Below are positions 55,295-63,906 of a DNA stretch of 64,000 nucleotides, piece by piece; the first letter of the stretch is position 1, and every line of letters begins with the position of its first letter. Under the pieces are notes generated by a model. It was not told the DNA's origin and ran no database searches. It saw only the letters and a list, made by a program, of their open reading frames with translations. The translations under genes were made by a program, and so were the position numbers. This stretch comes from Psychrobacter immobilis (GTDB lineage: Bacteria; Pseudomonadota; Gammaproteobacteria; Pseudomonadales; Moraxellaceae). Location: positions 227,754 through 291,753 of the forward strand of contig NZ_CAJGZN010000001.1 in NCBI RefSeq assembly GCF_904846235.1, read 5' to 3'.

Positions 55295-56398
55295 ATGGCA
55301 GGCAATAGTATTGGGCAGGTTTTTACGGTTACCACTTGTGGTGAGTCGCATGGGGCAGGCCTTATGGCCATCGTTGATGGCGTACCACCAGGTTTAGCAT
55401 TATCTGCAGACGACCTACAAGTAGATTTGGATCGTCGCAAACCGGGTACGTCTAAGTATTCAACCCAGCGCCGTGAGTCTGATGAAGTTGAGATTATCTC
55501 TGGCGTATTTGAAGGCAAAACCACAGGTACGTCTATCGGTTTATTGATTCGCAATACCAATCAAAAATCTAAAGACTATAGCGATATTAAAGATACTTTC
55601 CGTCCTGGACACGCTGACTATACTTATAGTATGAAATATGGCTTCCGTGACTATCGTGGTGGTGGTCGTTCTTCAGCGCGTGAAACGGCCATGCGTGTAG
55701 CAGCTGGTGCTATCGCCAAGAAATATTTGCAAGAACGGCTGGGCGTACAAATTCGTGGTCATGTTACCCAAATCGGCAATGAGCATAGCAATGTACTAGA
55801 CCCGAACCAGATCGATTGGGAGTTTGTAAACAGCAATCCGTTCTTCTGTGCAGACAAAGAAGCGATTGGCCGTTTTGAAAATTTGATTGATAACTTGCGC
55901 CGTGAAGGTACTAGCTGTGGCGCGCGCCTTGATATCATTGCGAGCGGTGTGCCAGTAGGCTTAGGCGAGCCAGTATTTGATCGTTTAGATGCTGATATCG
56001 CTCATGCGATGATGAGTATCAATGCGGTTAAAGGGGTCGAGATTGGTGATGGGATGGCGGTAGCAGGTCAATTCGGACATAGTGCTCGTGATGAGCTGAC
56101 GCCAGATGGGTTTGCAGCCAACCATGCTGGTGGTGTCTTGGGCGGGATCTCATCAGGCCAAGATATCCGTGTGAGTATTGCTTTAAAACCAACCTCTAGC
56201 ATTACCACTGCTGGCAAGAGCATCAACACTCAAGGTGAAGCCGTCGATATGCTGACAAAGGGTCGTCATGATCCTTGCGTTGGTGTGCGTGCTACGCCTA
56301 TTGCCGAAGCGATGCTAGCGATTGTAGTGCTTGATCATTATCTACGTCACCGTGGTCAAAACGCTGATGTGAAGCCGCCAGTACAATCGATTACTTAG
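55295..56398 (+). CDS. aroC: Chorismate synthase
   Basis: AroC makes chorismate, the branch point of aromatic amino acid and folate synthesis, from EPSP using reduced flavin. The 367-residue product carries the three family signatures: [19 protein letters not shown], the RPGHADYTY to [20 protein letters not shown] stretch, and the C-terminal [17 protein letters not shown]. Its length equals the family norm (361 in E. coli). The ATG follows AAGGACAG. A terminator follows. Confidence 0.98.
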   Translation: MAGNSIGQVFTVTTCGESHGAGLMAIVDGVPPGLALSADDLQVDLDRRKPGTSKYSTQRRESDEVEIISGVFEGKTTGTSIGLLIRNTNQKSKDYSDIKDTFRPGHADYTYSMKYGFRDYRGGGRSSARETAMRVAAGAIAKKYLQERLGVQIRGHVTQIGNEHSNVLDPNQIDWEFVNSNPFFCADKEAIGRFENLIDNLRREGTSCGARLDIIASGVPVGLGEPVFDRLDADIAHAMMSINAVKGVEIGDGMAVAGQFGHSARDELTPDGFAANHAGGVLGGISSGQDIRVSIALKPTSSITTAGKSINTQGEAVDMLTKGRHDPCVGVRATPIAEAMLAIVVLDHYLRHRGQNADVKPPVQSIT

Positions 56399-56419
56399 TA
56401 TTTTTGTTTTAATATAATC

Positions 56420-56473
56420 AGCCCTTTGTTGTTTCCAGTAGTTTAATACTAGAAATAATAAAGGGCTTTTTTA
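56420..56473 (+). terminator. Terminator of aroC
   Basis: AGCCCTTT / AAAGGGCT with inner GTTTC/GAAAT-type pairing and a long loop, then a run of six Ts. Confidence 0.75.
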
Positions 56474-56532
56474 TGTCCAAATAAAATACAGGTGTTACCT
56501 AAATACAATTAACGCGTTGAGCGAGTAAAGTA

Positions 56533-56733
56533 TTAAGCTGCCAGTTGATACTCATCAATAGCTACGCACTGCTGGTGTCGAAATACCAATAATAACCGCT
56601 GACTAGGAATCGCTAGCCAATGACCAAACTCAATACTATCGACGCCTTGGCTCGTTAATGTCTGTGCACAGTAGTGACGGCTAAAGCCGATTAGGCTCTT
56701 GACGATAGGGTTATCCGTTAATTGATGTGACAT
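56533..56733 (-). CDS. Small protein of unknown function (66 residues)
   Basis: I do not recognise this product. It is a mixed, probably globular sequence with a patch of hydrophobic strands (HWLAIPSQRLLLVF) and two Cys. No membrane helix or signal peptide is visible. The ATG is preceded at about 7 bases by AGGAGGAG (56741-56748), the best ribosome binding site in the window, which argues for real and strong translation. It lies alone between aroC (converging) and creC (same strand, 235 bases upstream). Confidence 0.65.
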   Translation of the reverse strand: MSHQLTDNPIVKSLIGFSRHYCAQTLTSQGVDSIEFGHWLAIPSQRLLLVFRHQQCVAIDEYQLAA

Positions 56734-56968
56734 GGAACTTCTCCTCCTAATTTACTTTACGAATTTGACGGTTCAACAGATCCTAGTGCTATCGTAAAAC
56801 AATGAAGTAGAAATCCTGTGTAGTCATGATGGAAAGTTGATGAACTATTATATAGTCACTCCACTATAAAAGTATTACAGCGTTAACCTCGCTTGAAGTA
56901 TCACATATACATCTGCACTCGGTTGCCTTGTACTACCCTTAAATTGAATCGACTATAAATTATTACTC

Positions 56969-58762
56969 TCAAGCTAAGGGCAGGGTAATACTAACCATCA
57001 CGCCAGAACGTTGGTCTTTACCAGTATCAGTGTTATCAGGGCTAATTTTATTATCGTTGGCATGAACATTATTAATGGCTACCTGACCACCATGATGTTC
57101 AATCACTTGCTTTACTAAGGTGAGTCCAAGGCCCGTGCCTTTCTTGAGCATATTACTACTATGGTCATTTTGCCTCGGCTCAGTCGTAGGATCTGCCGAC
57201 TCTGTATATAGATTATTGCTGTCTGTGCGATTCGTTGTTTGTTCCGTTGCTTGAGCTGAGGGTTGGCTTTGATGAGACAAGCTAAAGTAACGCTCAAATG
57301 CTTTGGCTATAGCATATTCAGGTAGCAGCTTTCCATCATTGAATATATCGATAGTGACGGTGCGAGCAGTGCTGTGCAGTGAAATATCAACAGTACGCTT
57401 GGCGAAGTGTATCGCATTATCAAGCACATTTTGCAGTACCTGTATTAACCAAAACTGGTCAGCATATACACTGGTCGATGCCAATATTTCTGCTGGCAAG
57501 TTTGCAGTATTGGTCACATTCTTATTATCAATATGTATATCGATAGGGTATAGATTCTGCTGTTGCTGCTTGGCTGTATTATCTTTGATCAGGCTTTGCA
57601 ATAATGGTAACAAGGGAGTCAGTTGTCGGTTGAGTTTAAAGGTAGGCTGTTCTACTTTTGCAAGCAACAGTAATCGGTCGATGAGCTGTTGCATTTTTAC
57701 GCTTTGCTCACCAACCGTCTCAATGAGTATCTGCCGATCATCCTTATCAAGCATATGACCATCTAATCCATCATCTTCTAACAGCTCACTACTGGCGCGA
57801 ATGGCGGTCAAAGGGCTTTTTAGCTCATGGGTCAAAGTATGGACATAATCAGTGACATAAGCTCTATTTTCGAGTCGATGCTTCATAGTCTCGATAGTAT
57901 CTGTTAGGCTATTTAATTCATGACCCAGATAAAAATAAGGCTTTTTGGTGTCTTCTGCTAATGCACTGGTATATTGAGTCACCAAGGTAATGCTTTGCTT
58001 AAGCCACCATGCCACTAGACCTGCCAGTATAAGGGCGGCGATACTGATAAGTAGTGCGGTGATAAGCATGCGGTTACGTGTGTCATCTAAATAAGGCAAT
58101 ACGCTAGCGACAGGCTTACCGACACTGACCACGCCAATGATATCTCCAGACGGATTTTTGATGGGCTGAGCCACATACATGACCGAACCATCGCGCCGCT
58201 GATAATCTCGCAGCGTGCTTCTTGCGCCGTATTGTCCTTTTAATGTGAGATAAACATCGTTCCAGCGTCCATAGTTCTGCCCTTCATTATTATCAGGTTT
58301 GGGTAATGAGTCATAAATGACGATGCCGCTATTGTCTGTCACATATACGCGAAAGCTACTGTAGCTTTTGGTTTGATCGACAGGACTGAGTATTTCATCC
58401 ATCGCTGGCATGCCCACAAATGCAGCATCAAGTTGCGCTTGATATTCCTCATCATATAATTGTCCTGTAGATAATGGCACTTGGAGACTGGCTGCTAACA
58501 GTTTGCTAGTGTCTAGGAGCGTGTCTTCGATGACTTGCTGCGCGGTTGGCTTGACGTAGCCAAACAACTGAGTAAACACAACCACACCGCATATGACGAG
58601 CACCAACGCAACGGCTAGCCAAATCCTAAAAAATATACTTAAATTGAGCAGCCGTTTGCGTTTAGGAGCTTGCTGAGCAGTACCAATAGGATGCAGTTTG
58701 GCATACCAATTGCTTTGGTCGTTATGAATATCATTCTCAGCAGGATTAGTGTTATTATTCAT
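56969..58762 (-). CDS. creC: Two-component sensor kinase CreC
   Basis: CreC is the inner-membrane histidine kinase of the CreBC system. The sensor region between two membrane helices (about 38-60 and 233-253) is close to E. coli CreC, for example GRWNDVYLTLKGQYGARSTL and SVMYVAQPI. A HAMP-like linker follows, then the phospho-acceptor His near residue 315 in LTHELKSPLTAIRASSELL. The ATPase domain shows LDNAIHF (N box) and GTGLGLTLVKQ (G box). It is 597 residues against 474 in E. coli. Part of the excess is an insertion of about 45 polar residues in the ATP lid between FERYFSLS and the G box. creB lies 16 bases upstream. No creD is present nearby. Confidence 0.92.
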   Translation of the reverse strand: MNNNTNPAENDIHNDQSNWYAKLHPIGTAQQAPKRKRLLNLSIFFRIWLAVALVLVICGVVVFTQLFGYVKPTAQQVIEDTLLDTSKLLAASLQVPLSTGQLYDEEYQAQLDAAFVGMPAMDEILSPVDQTKSYSSFRVYVTDNSGIVIYDSLPKPDNNEGQNYGRWNDVYLTLKGQYGARSTLRDYQRRDGSVMYVAQPIKNPSGDIIGVVSVGKPVASVLPYLDDTRNRMLITALLISIAALILAGLVAWWLKQSITLVTQYTSALAEDTKKPYFYLGHELNSLTDTIETMKHRLENRAYVTDYVHTLTHELKSPLTAIRASSELLEDDGLDGHMLDKDDRQILIETVGEQSVKMQQLIDRLLLLAKVEQPTFKLNRQLTPLLPLLQSLIKDNTAKQQQQNLYPIDIHIDNKNVTNTANLPAEILASTSVYADQFWLIQVLQNVLDNAIHFAKRTVDISLHSTARTVTIDIFNDGKLLPEYAIAKAFERYFSLSHQSQPSAQATEQTTNRTDSNNLYTESADPTTEPRQNDHSSNMLKKGTGLGLTLVKQVIEHHGGQVAINNVHANDNKISPDNTDTGKDQRSGVMVSITLPLA

Positions 58763-58778
58763 AAACTAGCAGCCACTG

Positions 58779-59558
58779 TTAAGCGGGACATAATGCGTAA
58801 CCCAGTCCGCGATGCGTATGGATGACATCGACATTAGCATCTACTATAGCAAGCTGTTTACGAATTGATTTGATATGACTGTCTATCGTGCGTGCCAAAC
58901 GGTGGTCAGGATAATCACTTACTGCGCTAAGTAATTGCTCACGGCTAAAAACTTGCTGCGGCGCTTGCAATAATGTCAGCAAAATTTTGCGTTCTGTATT
59001 GCTAAGCTCAAGCTTTTGCTCTTGCCACGTTAATGAATAGTTCAGCGGTTGATAATGCCAAACGCCAGATTGGTTCTCAAACGTTAATGCTTGTCCTGAT
59101 AGATTATTCGAGGAAGTATTATCCGTACTGTTATCTGAGTTTATGATATGAGAGCCTGACTGTTGAATCAGCTGTTCACGGCGCCAAATGGCTTTTAAAC
59201 GCGCGACCAACTCACGTGGACTAAAGGGTTTGGCACAGTAATCATCGCCGCCCATCTCCAATCCTAGAATACGATCGACCTCATCGCTACGCGCTGTCAA
59301 AAACACGATAGGCAAATCTTTTAAGGCGTCGATATCAGGTGTATGACGTATTTGTTGACATAGGCTCAAGCCGTCACCATCTGGCAGACCGACATCCATA
59401 ATGATAGCTGATAGATCTTGTGCTTCATGACTATGCAGCATGGGTAACACGCTACTGGCATTATCCAACCAAGTTATCTGCCAGCCTTCGCGTTTGCAGG
59501 TGACCTTGAGTGACATCGCGATCGCAGGATCATCTTCTACCAGTAAAATATGGGTCAT
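58779..59558 (-). CDS. creB: Response regulator CreB
   Basis: An OmpR-family regulator phosphorylated by CreC. The receiver has the acidic pair (ED, residues 8-10), phospho-acceptor Asp55 in IMDVGLPDGDGL, and FLTARSDEVDRILGLEMGGDDYCAKPFSPRELVARL (read in parts), almost the same as E. coli CreB. A Ser/Asn-rich linker of about 40 residues leads to the winged helix (ILLTLLQAPQQVFSREQLL, RTIDSHIKSIRKQL, HTHRGLGYAL). The linker is longer than in E. coli. It is encoded just before creC as an operon. Confidence 0.93.
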   Translation of the reverse strand: MTHILLVEDDPAIAMSLKVTCKREGWQITWLDNASSVLPMLHSHEAQDLSAIIMDVGLPDGDGLSLCQQIRHTPDIDALKDLPIVFLTARSDEVDRILGLEMGGDDYCAKPFSPRELVARLKAIWRREQLIQQSGSHIINSDNSTDNTSSNNLSGQALTFENQSGVWHYQPLNYSLTWQEQKLELSNTERKILLTLLQAPQQVFSREQLLSAVSDYPDHRLARTIDSHIKSIRKQLAIVDANVDVIHTHRGLGYALCPA

Positions 59559-59707
59559 AGTCTCTACATCGTCTTATAAGCTTAGTAAATTATCGTAGCA
59601 CAAAACAGCAGACTGCTCTTGCTGCCACGAGTTAAATGGTGTGAAAAGTTAATGGAAAAGTAGGGTGCTCAGTAGATAGTGTGCGATGTGATCACTTTAA
59701 TACATTT

Positions 59708-59740
59708 AAAAAAGGCCAGCTCAATAAATAAGCTGGCCTT
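59708..59740 (-). terminator. Terminator of the GDPD lipoprotein gene
   Basis: AAGGCCAGCT / AGCTGGCCTT with a 9-base loop. On the minus strand it is followed by TTTT after the stem's own Ts. The 10-base stem arms equal those of the terminator at 19735-19763. Confidence 0.85.
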
Positions 59741-59788
59741 GATAACGAAGATTAAGCGTAATTATCTATTAATAGACTAAGCGAAAAC

Positions 59789-61153
59789 CTATTTAAGACC
59801 TTTGCAGTTGGCATAGTAGCTCACTGTAGCGGGCCAATCTGAAAAAATGCCTTGGACACCGACGTCTTGCGCTAGTACGTCAATATAGTTCATCATATCA
59901 CCATCATTGTTGATAGCATCGCTAAGACCGATATAGTGCCAATCGCCACCATCAGTTAATGGCCCTGAACGCTCTATCGACCAGGTAATGATTTTTAGAC
60001 CATTGGCTTTGGCTTGTTTTGCGTATTCTGATGGTTGCATATTCCCCTTACCATCAGTAGTGACTAACGACCAAAGTGCTGGTGCAATGGTGTTAATGCC
60101 ACGTGCTTTGATATCAGCCAATGAGTGTTTCCAAGTGGTTGCGTCATTTTTATCAAATGTTTTATCCTTAGCGGTCTCATTACTGTCATCAATAAGATAA
60201 ACGGCATTAGCCCCATAAGCTGGCTCGTTTTTGATCCAGTAATCCAGATCTTCTATATTAAATGACTGGGCAAATACATCGCTTGCAGGCACATCTGCTG
60301 CCTTATAAGTATCTATGAGCTGTTGGCGGTAGTCGTTCAAACGATAGCCGTTAAACGGCATGGTCACGGCGGGTGCTTTTAACTCAGGCGTGTGCTTCAT
60401 ACCTAGCTTACGAGCCAATGCGATATGCTCTTTTAAGGTTAATACTTTGCCATTTTGCGAGTATAAGTCCGTTCGCCAAGGCGCAGTCGCATTCATATAT
60501 TCACTAAGGCTGGTTGCTTTTTTATTGGCAGCATCCATCTTACCCGTCAGTGTTTTAAACTCAGTAACGCTAATGTCTGAGGTTCGGCATTCGATACTAT
60601 CGGCATTGGTAAGTTTGCCTTTAGCGTCTAAAATGGGCGGTACGGTACATTGGTTAGCCAACGGTGTGGTTAGAATATTAGTAGTGGTGTGTAAATCATT
60701 TTGGGCATGACGACAGACAAGCTCACCGTCATTGGTAAAAGCGACATCACATTCCAAGATGCCAGCACCCATTTGTGCTGACGCCACGTAGCTATCATAA
60801 GTATGTTCAGGCAGCTGTAATGGCGCACCTCGATGCGCAATAGAGAAGTCTGTCTTACTTGGTAGTTGCCCTCTACATGCCTGTAGCTCTTCTTTTAATG
60901 GTCCTTCATCCATATCATTTATCAAATAAAACGGACGCACTCCATAGGTATATGCGACAGGTGAGGGCGATTGTGGCTGTGATTGCACTGTCGATAAAGG
61001 GGCTTTTGATGTGAGCGTTGATCGGCTATCGGTAGTGCAGCCTACTATCAATAATGAGCTGATCAGCGTTAAAGGTAAGGCGATATTAATCTTATTAACC
61101 TTAGCCAGCGTGTGCTTACTCAGCTCAAGCGCTGATTTATTAGAAATTGTCAT
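59789..61153 (-). CDS. Glycerophosphodiester phosphodiesterase lipoprotein (GlpQ-like)
   Basis: It hydrolyses glycerophosphodiesters to glycerol 3-phosphate and an alcohol. Starting at [10 protein letters not shown] (AGGAA site, ATG at 61153) the product has 454 residues with a lipobox ending LLIVGC, so it should be membrane-anchored in the periplasm or outer membrane. The catalytic motifs are [18 protein letters not shown] (His-Arg and Glu), [19 protein letters not shown] (metal ligands and second His) and TPELKAP. The usual PENT reads PEHT. An insertion around residues 150-210 separates the metal-binding strands, as in larger GDPD proteins. The symbol glpQ is possible but not certain. Confidence 0.88.
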   Translation of the reverse strand: MTISNKSALELSKHTLAKVNKINIALPLTLISSLLIVGCTTDSRSTLTSKAPLSTVQSQPQSPSPVAYTYGVRPFYLINDMDEGPLKEELQACRGQLPSKTDFSIAHRGAPLQLPEHTYDSYVASAQMGAGILECDVAFTNDGELVCRHAQNDLHTTTNILTTPLANQCTVPPILDAKGKLTNADSIECRTSDISVTEFKTLTGKMDAANKKATSLSEYMNATAPWRTDLYSQNGKVLTLKEHIALARKLGMKHTPELKAPAVTMPFNGYRLNDYRQQLIDTYKAADVPASDVFAQSFNIEDLDYWIKNEPAYGANAVYLIDDSNETAKDKTFDKNDATTWKHSLADIKARGINTIAPALWSLVTTDGKGNMQPSEYAKQAKANGLKIITWSIERSGPLTDGGDWHYIGLSDAINNDGDMMNYIDVLAQDVGVQGIFSDWPATVSYYANCKGLK

Positions 61154-61270
61154 GTAAAATGTTCCTGCAAAATTATAAAAAAATCCCATCGGACGTATGG
61201 ATAGGAATTGAAAAATTAACGTTTGACTATTGGTTGCTACTTGCCAAAAGAAGCTAAGTGTCGTGCATTC

Positions 61271-61318
61271 TTGTAAAAGCTTAGTTTTGTAAGAGCTTAG
61301 CCTTGTAAGAACTTAGCA
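61271..61318. repeat. Three tandem 16-base repeats upstream of the GDPD gene
   Basis: TTGTAAAAGCTTAGTT, TTGTAAGAGCTTAGCC and TTGTAAGAACTTAGCA follow one another without gaps, 118 bases upstream of the GDPD start, in the 430-base divergent interval (61154-61583). Confidence 0.85.
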
Positions 61319-61466
61319 TTAATGCGGATACAATTGTAGGCACATGTACTAAAGAATAGACAGCTGACAGTACTTGAGCCTGATGGTATTGAGCTTATCG
61401 GTCGTAAAATCATACGTGTCTTCTTATACTGTTCACATTTTTGCTATTGTCCGTTTAGTACCTCAC

Positions 61467-61511
61467 TATTGACCATACTCTCAAACTAACAGATGATATT
61501 GACCATATAAT
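61467..61511 (+). promoter_or_regulatory. Direct repeat and TATAAT upstream of the carboxylesterase gene
   Basis: TATTGACCATA occurs at 61467-61477 and again at 61497-61507, 30 bases apart, and a TATAAT follows at 61506-61511. The repeats may be regulator half-sites or relics of duplication. No -35 is at the right distance from the TATAAT, so promoter assignment is weak. Confidence 0.4.
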
Positions 61512-61583
61512 GACACACACATTATTTCGGCAAAAAATACAAAAATGCTTAAGGCATATCTCACTACATTATTAAGGATAACT

Positions 61584-62255
61584 ATGAGTAACTATTTAGA
61601 CGCCGTCGTCGTTGAGCACAATCCCTCTCAAAAAAAGATAGATCGCGCAGTGATTTGGCTACATGGCTTAGGTGCTAGCGGTCATGATTTTGAGCCAGTT
61701 GTACCGCAGCTTGGCTTGGCTAATGATATGGCAGTACGTTTTATCTTTCCGCATGCGCCCAAGCGTCCTGTCACGGTCAATGGTGGGATGGTGATGCCGG
61801 CTTGGTATGATATCTTGGAGATGAGTCTTGAGCGCAAAGTTGATGTGACACAAATTGAGACATCCTCGCAGCAGATTCGCGATTTGATTGCCCGCGAGAT
61901 TGAACGCGGCGTCAAACCTGAACATATCGTTATCGCTGGGTTTTCGCAGGGCGGGGCGGTTGCTTATCATGTGGCGCTCAGTCATCCAGAGCGCTTAGCG
62001 GGTTTGATGACGCTCTCTACCTACTTAGCGACCAATGATAATATTGAGTATAGTGCTGCCAATAAAGACATGCCGATTTTGATTGAGCATGGTTCTCATG
62101 ACCCAGTCGTGCCTGTTATCCTAGGTGAGCAAGCCCAGCAGTTATTGTCGGCAAAGGACTATAATGTGTCTTACAATACGTATCCGATGGCACATCAGGT
62201 CTGTATGCCGCAGATTCAAAATATCGGTAAATGGTTAAACATTGTTTTGGCGTAA
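61584..62255 (+). CDS. Alpha/beta-hydrolase carboxylesterase (phospholipase/carboxylesterase family)
   Basis: A cytoplasmic serine hydrolase of the Abhydrolase_2 type, similar to Pseudomonas carboxylesterase II. From MSNYLDAVVV (AAGGATAA site) it has 223 residues. The nucleophile Ser is in IAGFSQGGAVAYH (near residue 119), the acid in EHGSHDPVVP and the catalytic His in YPMAHQVCMPQI. The oxyanion segment WLHGLGASGHDF and the family mark AWYDI are present. The physiological substrate is unknown. The frame opens 13 codons earlier, but that start lacks a ribosome binding site. Confidence 0.9.
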   Translation: MSNYLDAVVVEHNPSQKKIDRAVIWLHGLGASGHDFEPVVPQLGLANDMAVRFIFPHAPKRPVTVNGGMVMPAWYDILEMSLERKVDVTQIETSSQQIRDLIAREIERGVKPEHIVIAGFSQGGAVAYHVALSHPERLAGLMTLSTYLATNDNIEYSAANKDMPILIEHGSHDPVVPVILGEQAQQLLSAKDYNVSYNTYPMAHQVCMPQIQNIGKWLNIVLA

Positions 62256-62297
62256 ATTATTAAGCTGTAACGTAATGTAATGCAGGCTACTTATAGG

Positions 62298-62327
62298 TTG
62301 AAACCTAACCGATATCTCCTATATAAT
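62298..62327 (+). promoter_or_regulatory. ssrA promoter
   Basis: TTGAAA (62298-62303) and TATAAT (62322-62327) are 18 bases apart, with transcription expected to begin at or a few bases before the tmRNA 5' end at 62341. Confidence 0.8.
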
Positions 62328-62340
62328 AGCCAGTCTTATT

Positions 62341-62699
62341 GGGGATGTTCTGGCTTCGACGCTGGTGATGAAACTCAATGATGCATGTCGAGAGTGTATG
62401 TCCTCTCGTTAATCAAACATATATTGTTATAGTCGCAAACGACGAAACTTACGCTCTAGCAGCTTAAACCCTGCTTACTTAGTTGCTGATCACCTACAGT
62501 TGGTTAACTAAGTTGAAGCGTCCGCATGTAGGCTCGCCACAAGTGATTGTCTCAATTGCTTGGGTTCAAAAGTAGAGAATCGTCCAATCCATCCTGACTG
62601 TCGGATCGGTGCGGATTAAAACTAAAGACAGAAACTAAACATGTAGATTCATGAGCGTAATGCTGGCGGACGCGGGTTCAACTCCCGCCATCTCCACCA
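62341..62699 (+). ncRNA. ssrA: tmRNA (transfer-messenger RNA)
   Basis: tmRNA rescues stalled ribosomes and tags the unfinished protein for degradation. The 5' end GGGGATG pairs with CATCTCC at the 3' end, followed by an encoded CCA. The 3' part has the tRNA-like GGTTCAACTCC T-loop. The resume codon GCA is at 62435-62437, and the tag reads ANDETYALAA followed by TAA (62465-62467). The tag's YALAA end is the signal read by ClpXP and ClpAP, and clpA is at the start of this window. The length of 359 bases is typical. The tag sequence supports placement near Acinetobacter and Psychrobacter. Confidence 0.98.
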
Positions 62700-62705
62700 A
62701 ACATT

Positions 62706-62740
62706 AAAAATCCGATCACTTAGGTGGTCGGATTTTTTTT
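62706..62740 (+). terminator. Terminator of ssrA
   Basis: AAATCCGATCAC and GTGGTCGGATTT pair with a single G-T wobble, followed by a run of Ts. Confidence 0.9.
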
Positions 62741-62891
62741 GTCTAAATTTTATGGTTAATTAAAGAAACAATGATACCAATAAACTTTTGATGAGAAAGT
62801 AAAAACTATTTATATAGAGTAATCATCAAGTCTTTGAAGTTGAATCACAGTTTTTCGTCGCCTATGGAGAACATAATATTAACTTGTCTTA

Positions 62892-62913
62892 AAGAATAAT
62901 TCTGATTATTCTT
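62892..62913. promoter_or_regulatory. Operator-like palindrome upstream of the acyl-CoA synthetase gene
   Basis: AAGAATAAT and ATTATTCTT are perfect inverted copies around TCTG, about 80 bases before the start codon. It is the size of a TetR or similar repressor site. The regulator is unknown. Confidence 0.5.
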
Positions 62914-62991
62914 AGTTGAGGCCTATTCTTCGCATCAGGCAATGCAGTAGCAAGAATAAGCGGACTTTCAAATAACTACAGGGAATGTATT

Positions 62992-63906
62992 ATGTTAGGA
63001 AAAATGATGTATCAGCCATTGCTGATCAGTGGTCTAATCGAACACGCTGCCCGTTATCATGGTGATACGGCGGTTTTGTCCAAAGAAGTCGATGGACAGA
63101 TGACTCATACCAATTGGCGTACTGTCTCAGATAACTCAAAACGATTGGCCAATGCGTTGGCTACACTGGGACTTAAATCATCAGAACGCATAGCAACTTT
63201 GGCTTGGAACAATCGTCGTCATTTAGAAGCTTGGTATGCGATTTCAGGCAGTGGCATGGTTTGCCATACTATCAATCCACGTTTGTTCCCCGAGCAGCTG
63301 AGCTACATTATCAATGACGCTGATGATCGTGTGCTATTTTTTGATACTACTTTCCTACCGCTAATTATGGCAATCAAAGAGCATATCAAAGGTGTTGAAT
63401 ACTTCATTTGTCTAAGTGATCGAGATGATAGTATCGTAGAAAAACTGCCTAATGTACTGTTCTTTGATGAGCTATTAGCAGAAAACTCTACTGACTTTGA
63501 CTGGCCTCAATTCGATGAAGCAACAGCCAGCTCTTTATGCTACACCTCAGGAACTACCGGTAATCCTAAAGGTATTTTATATACTCATCGCTCTTCTGTG
63601 CTGCATGCGATGGCGTTATGCATGCCTGATGTCTCCGCGCTCTCTGCACAAGACGTTTTGTTACCCGTAGTACCGATGTTCCATGTCAATGCGTGGGGCA
63701 CACCTTATGCAGCTGCCCTGACTGGTTGCTCTCTCATACTTCCTGGTCCAAATCTCGATGGTGACAGCCTAGTATCTCTCATTGATGATTGTCATGTTAC
63801 GGTTGCTCTAGGGGTTCCAACAATCTGGCAAAGCCTATTAACCGCTGCCAAAGCCAGAGGTAGTAAGCTTGATTGTAGTGGCATAATTAAATTGGACAAC
63901 TGCTAA
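62992..63906 (+). pseudogene. Medium-chain acyl-CoA synthetase (AlkK-like), 3' end cut off by an insertion sequence
   Basis: The native frame would encode a fatty acid:CoA ligase. Residues 1-294 follow Pseudomonas AlkK closely (LIEHAARYHGD, LAWNNRRHLEAWYA, MVCHTINPRLF, VPMFHVNAWGTPYAAA) and include the AMP-binding P-loop YTSGTTGNPKGILYTHRS. AlkK has about 546 residues. Here the frame is interrupted after residue 294 at 63874 by the left end of an IS, which adds ten foreign residues (CSGIIKLDNC) and a stop. The lost part holds the adenylate-forming core's later motifs and the C-terminal lid, so the product should be inactive. The remainder of the gene may lie beyond the IS, outside the window. 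Confidence 0.93.
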
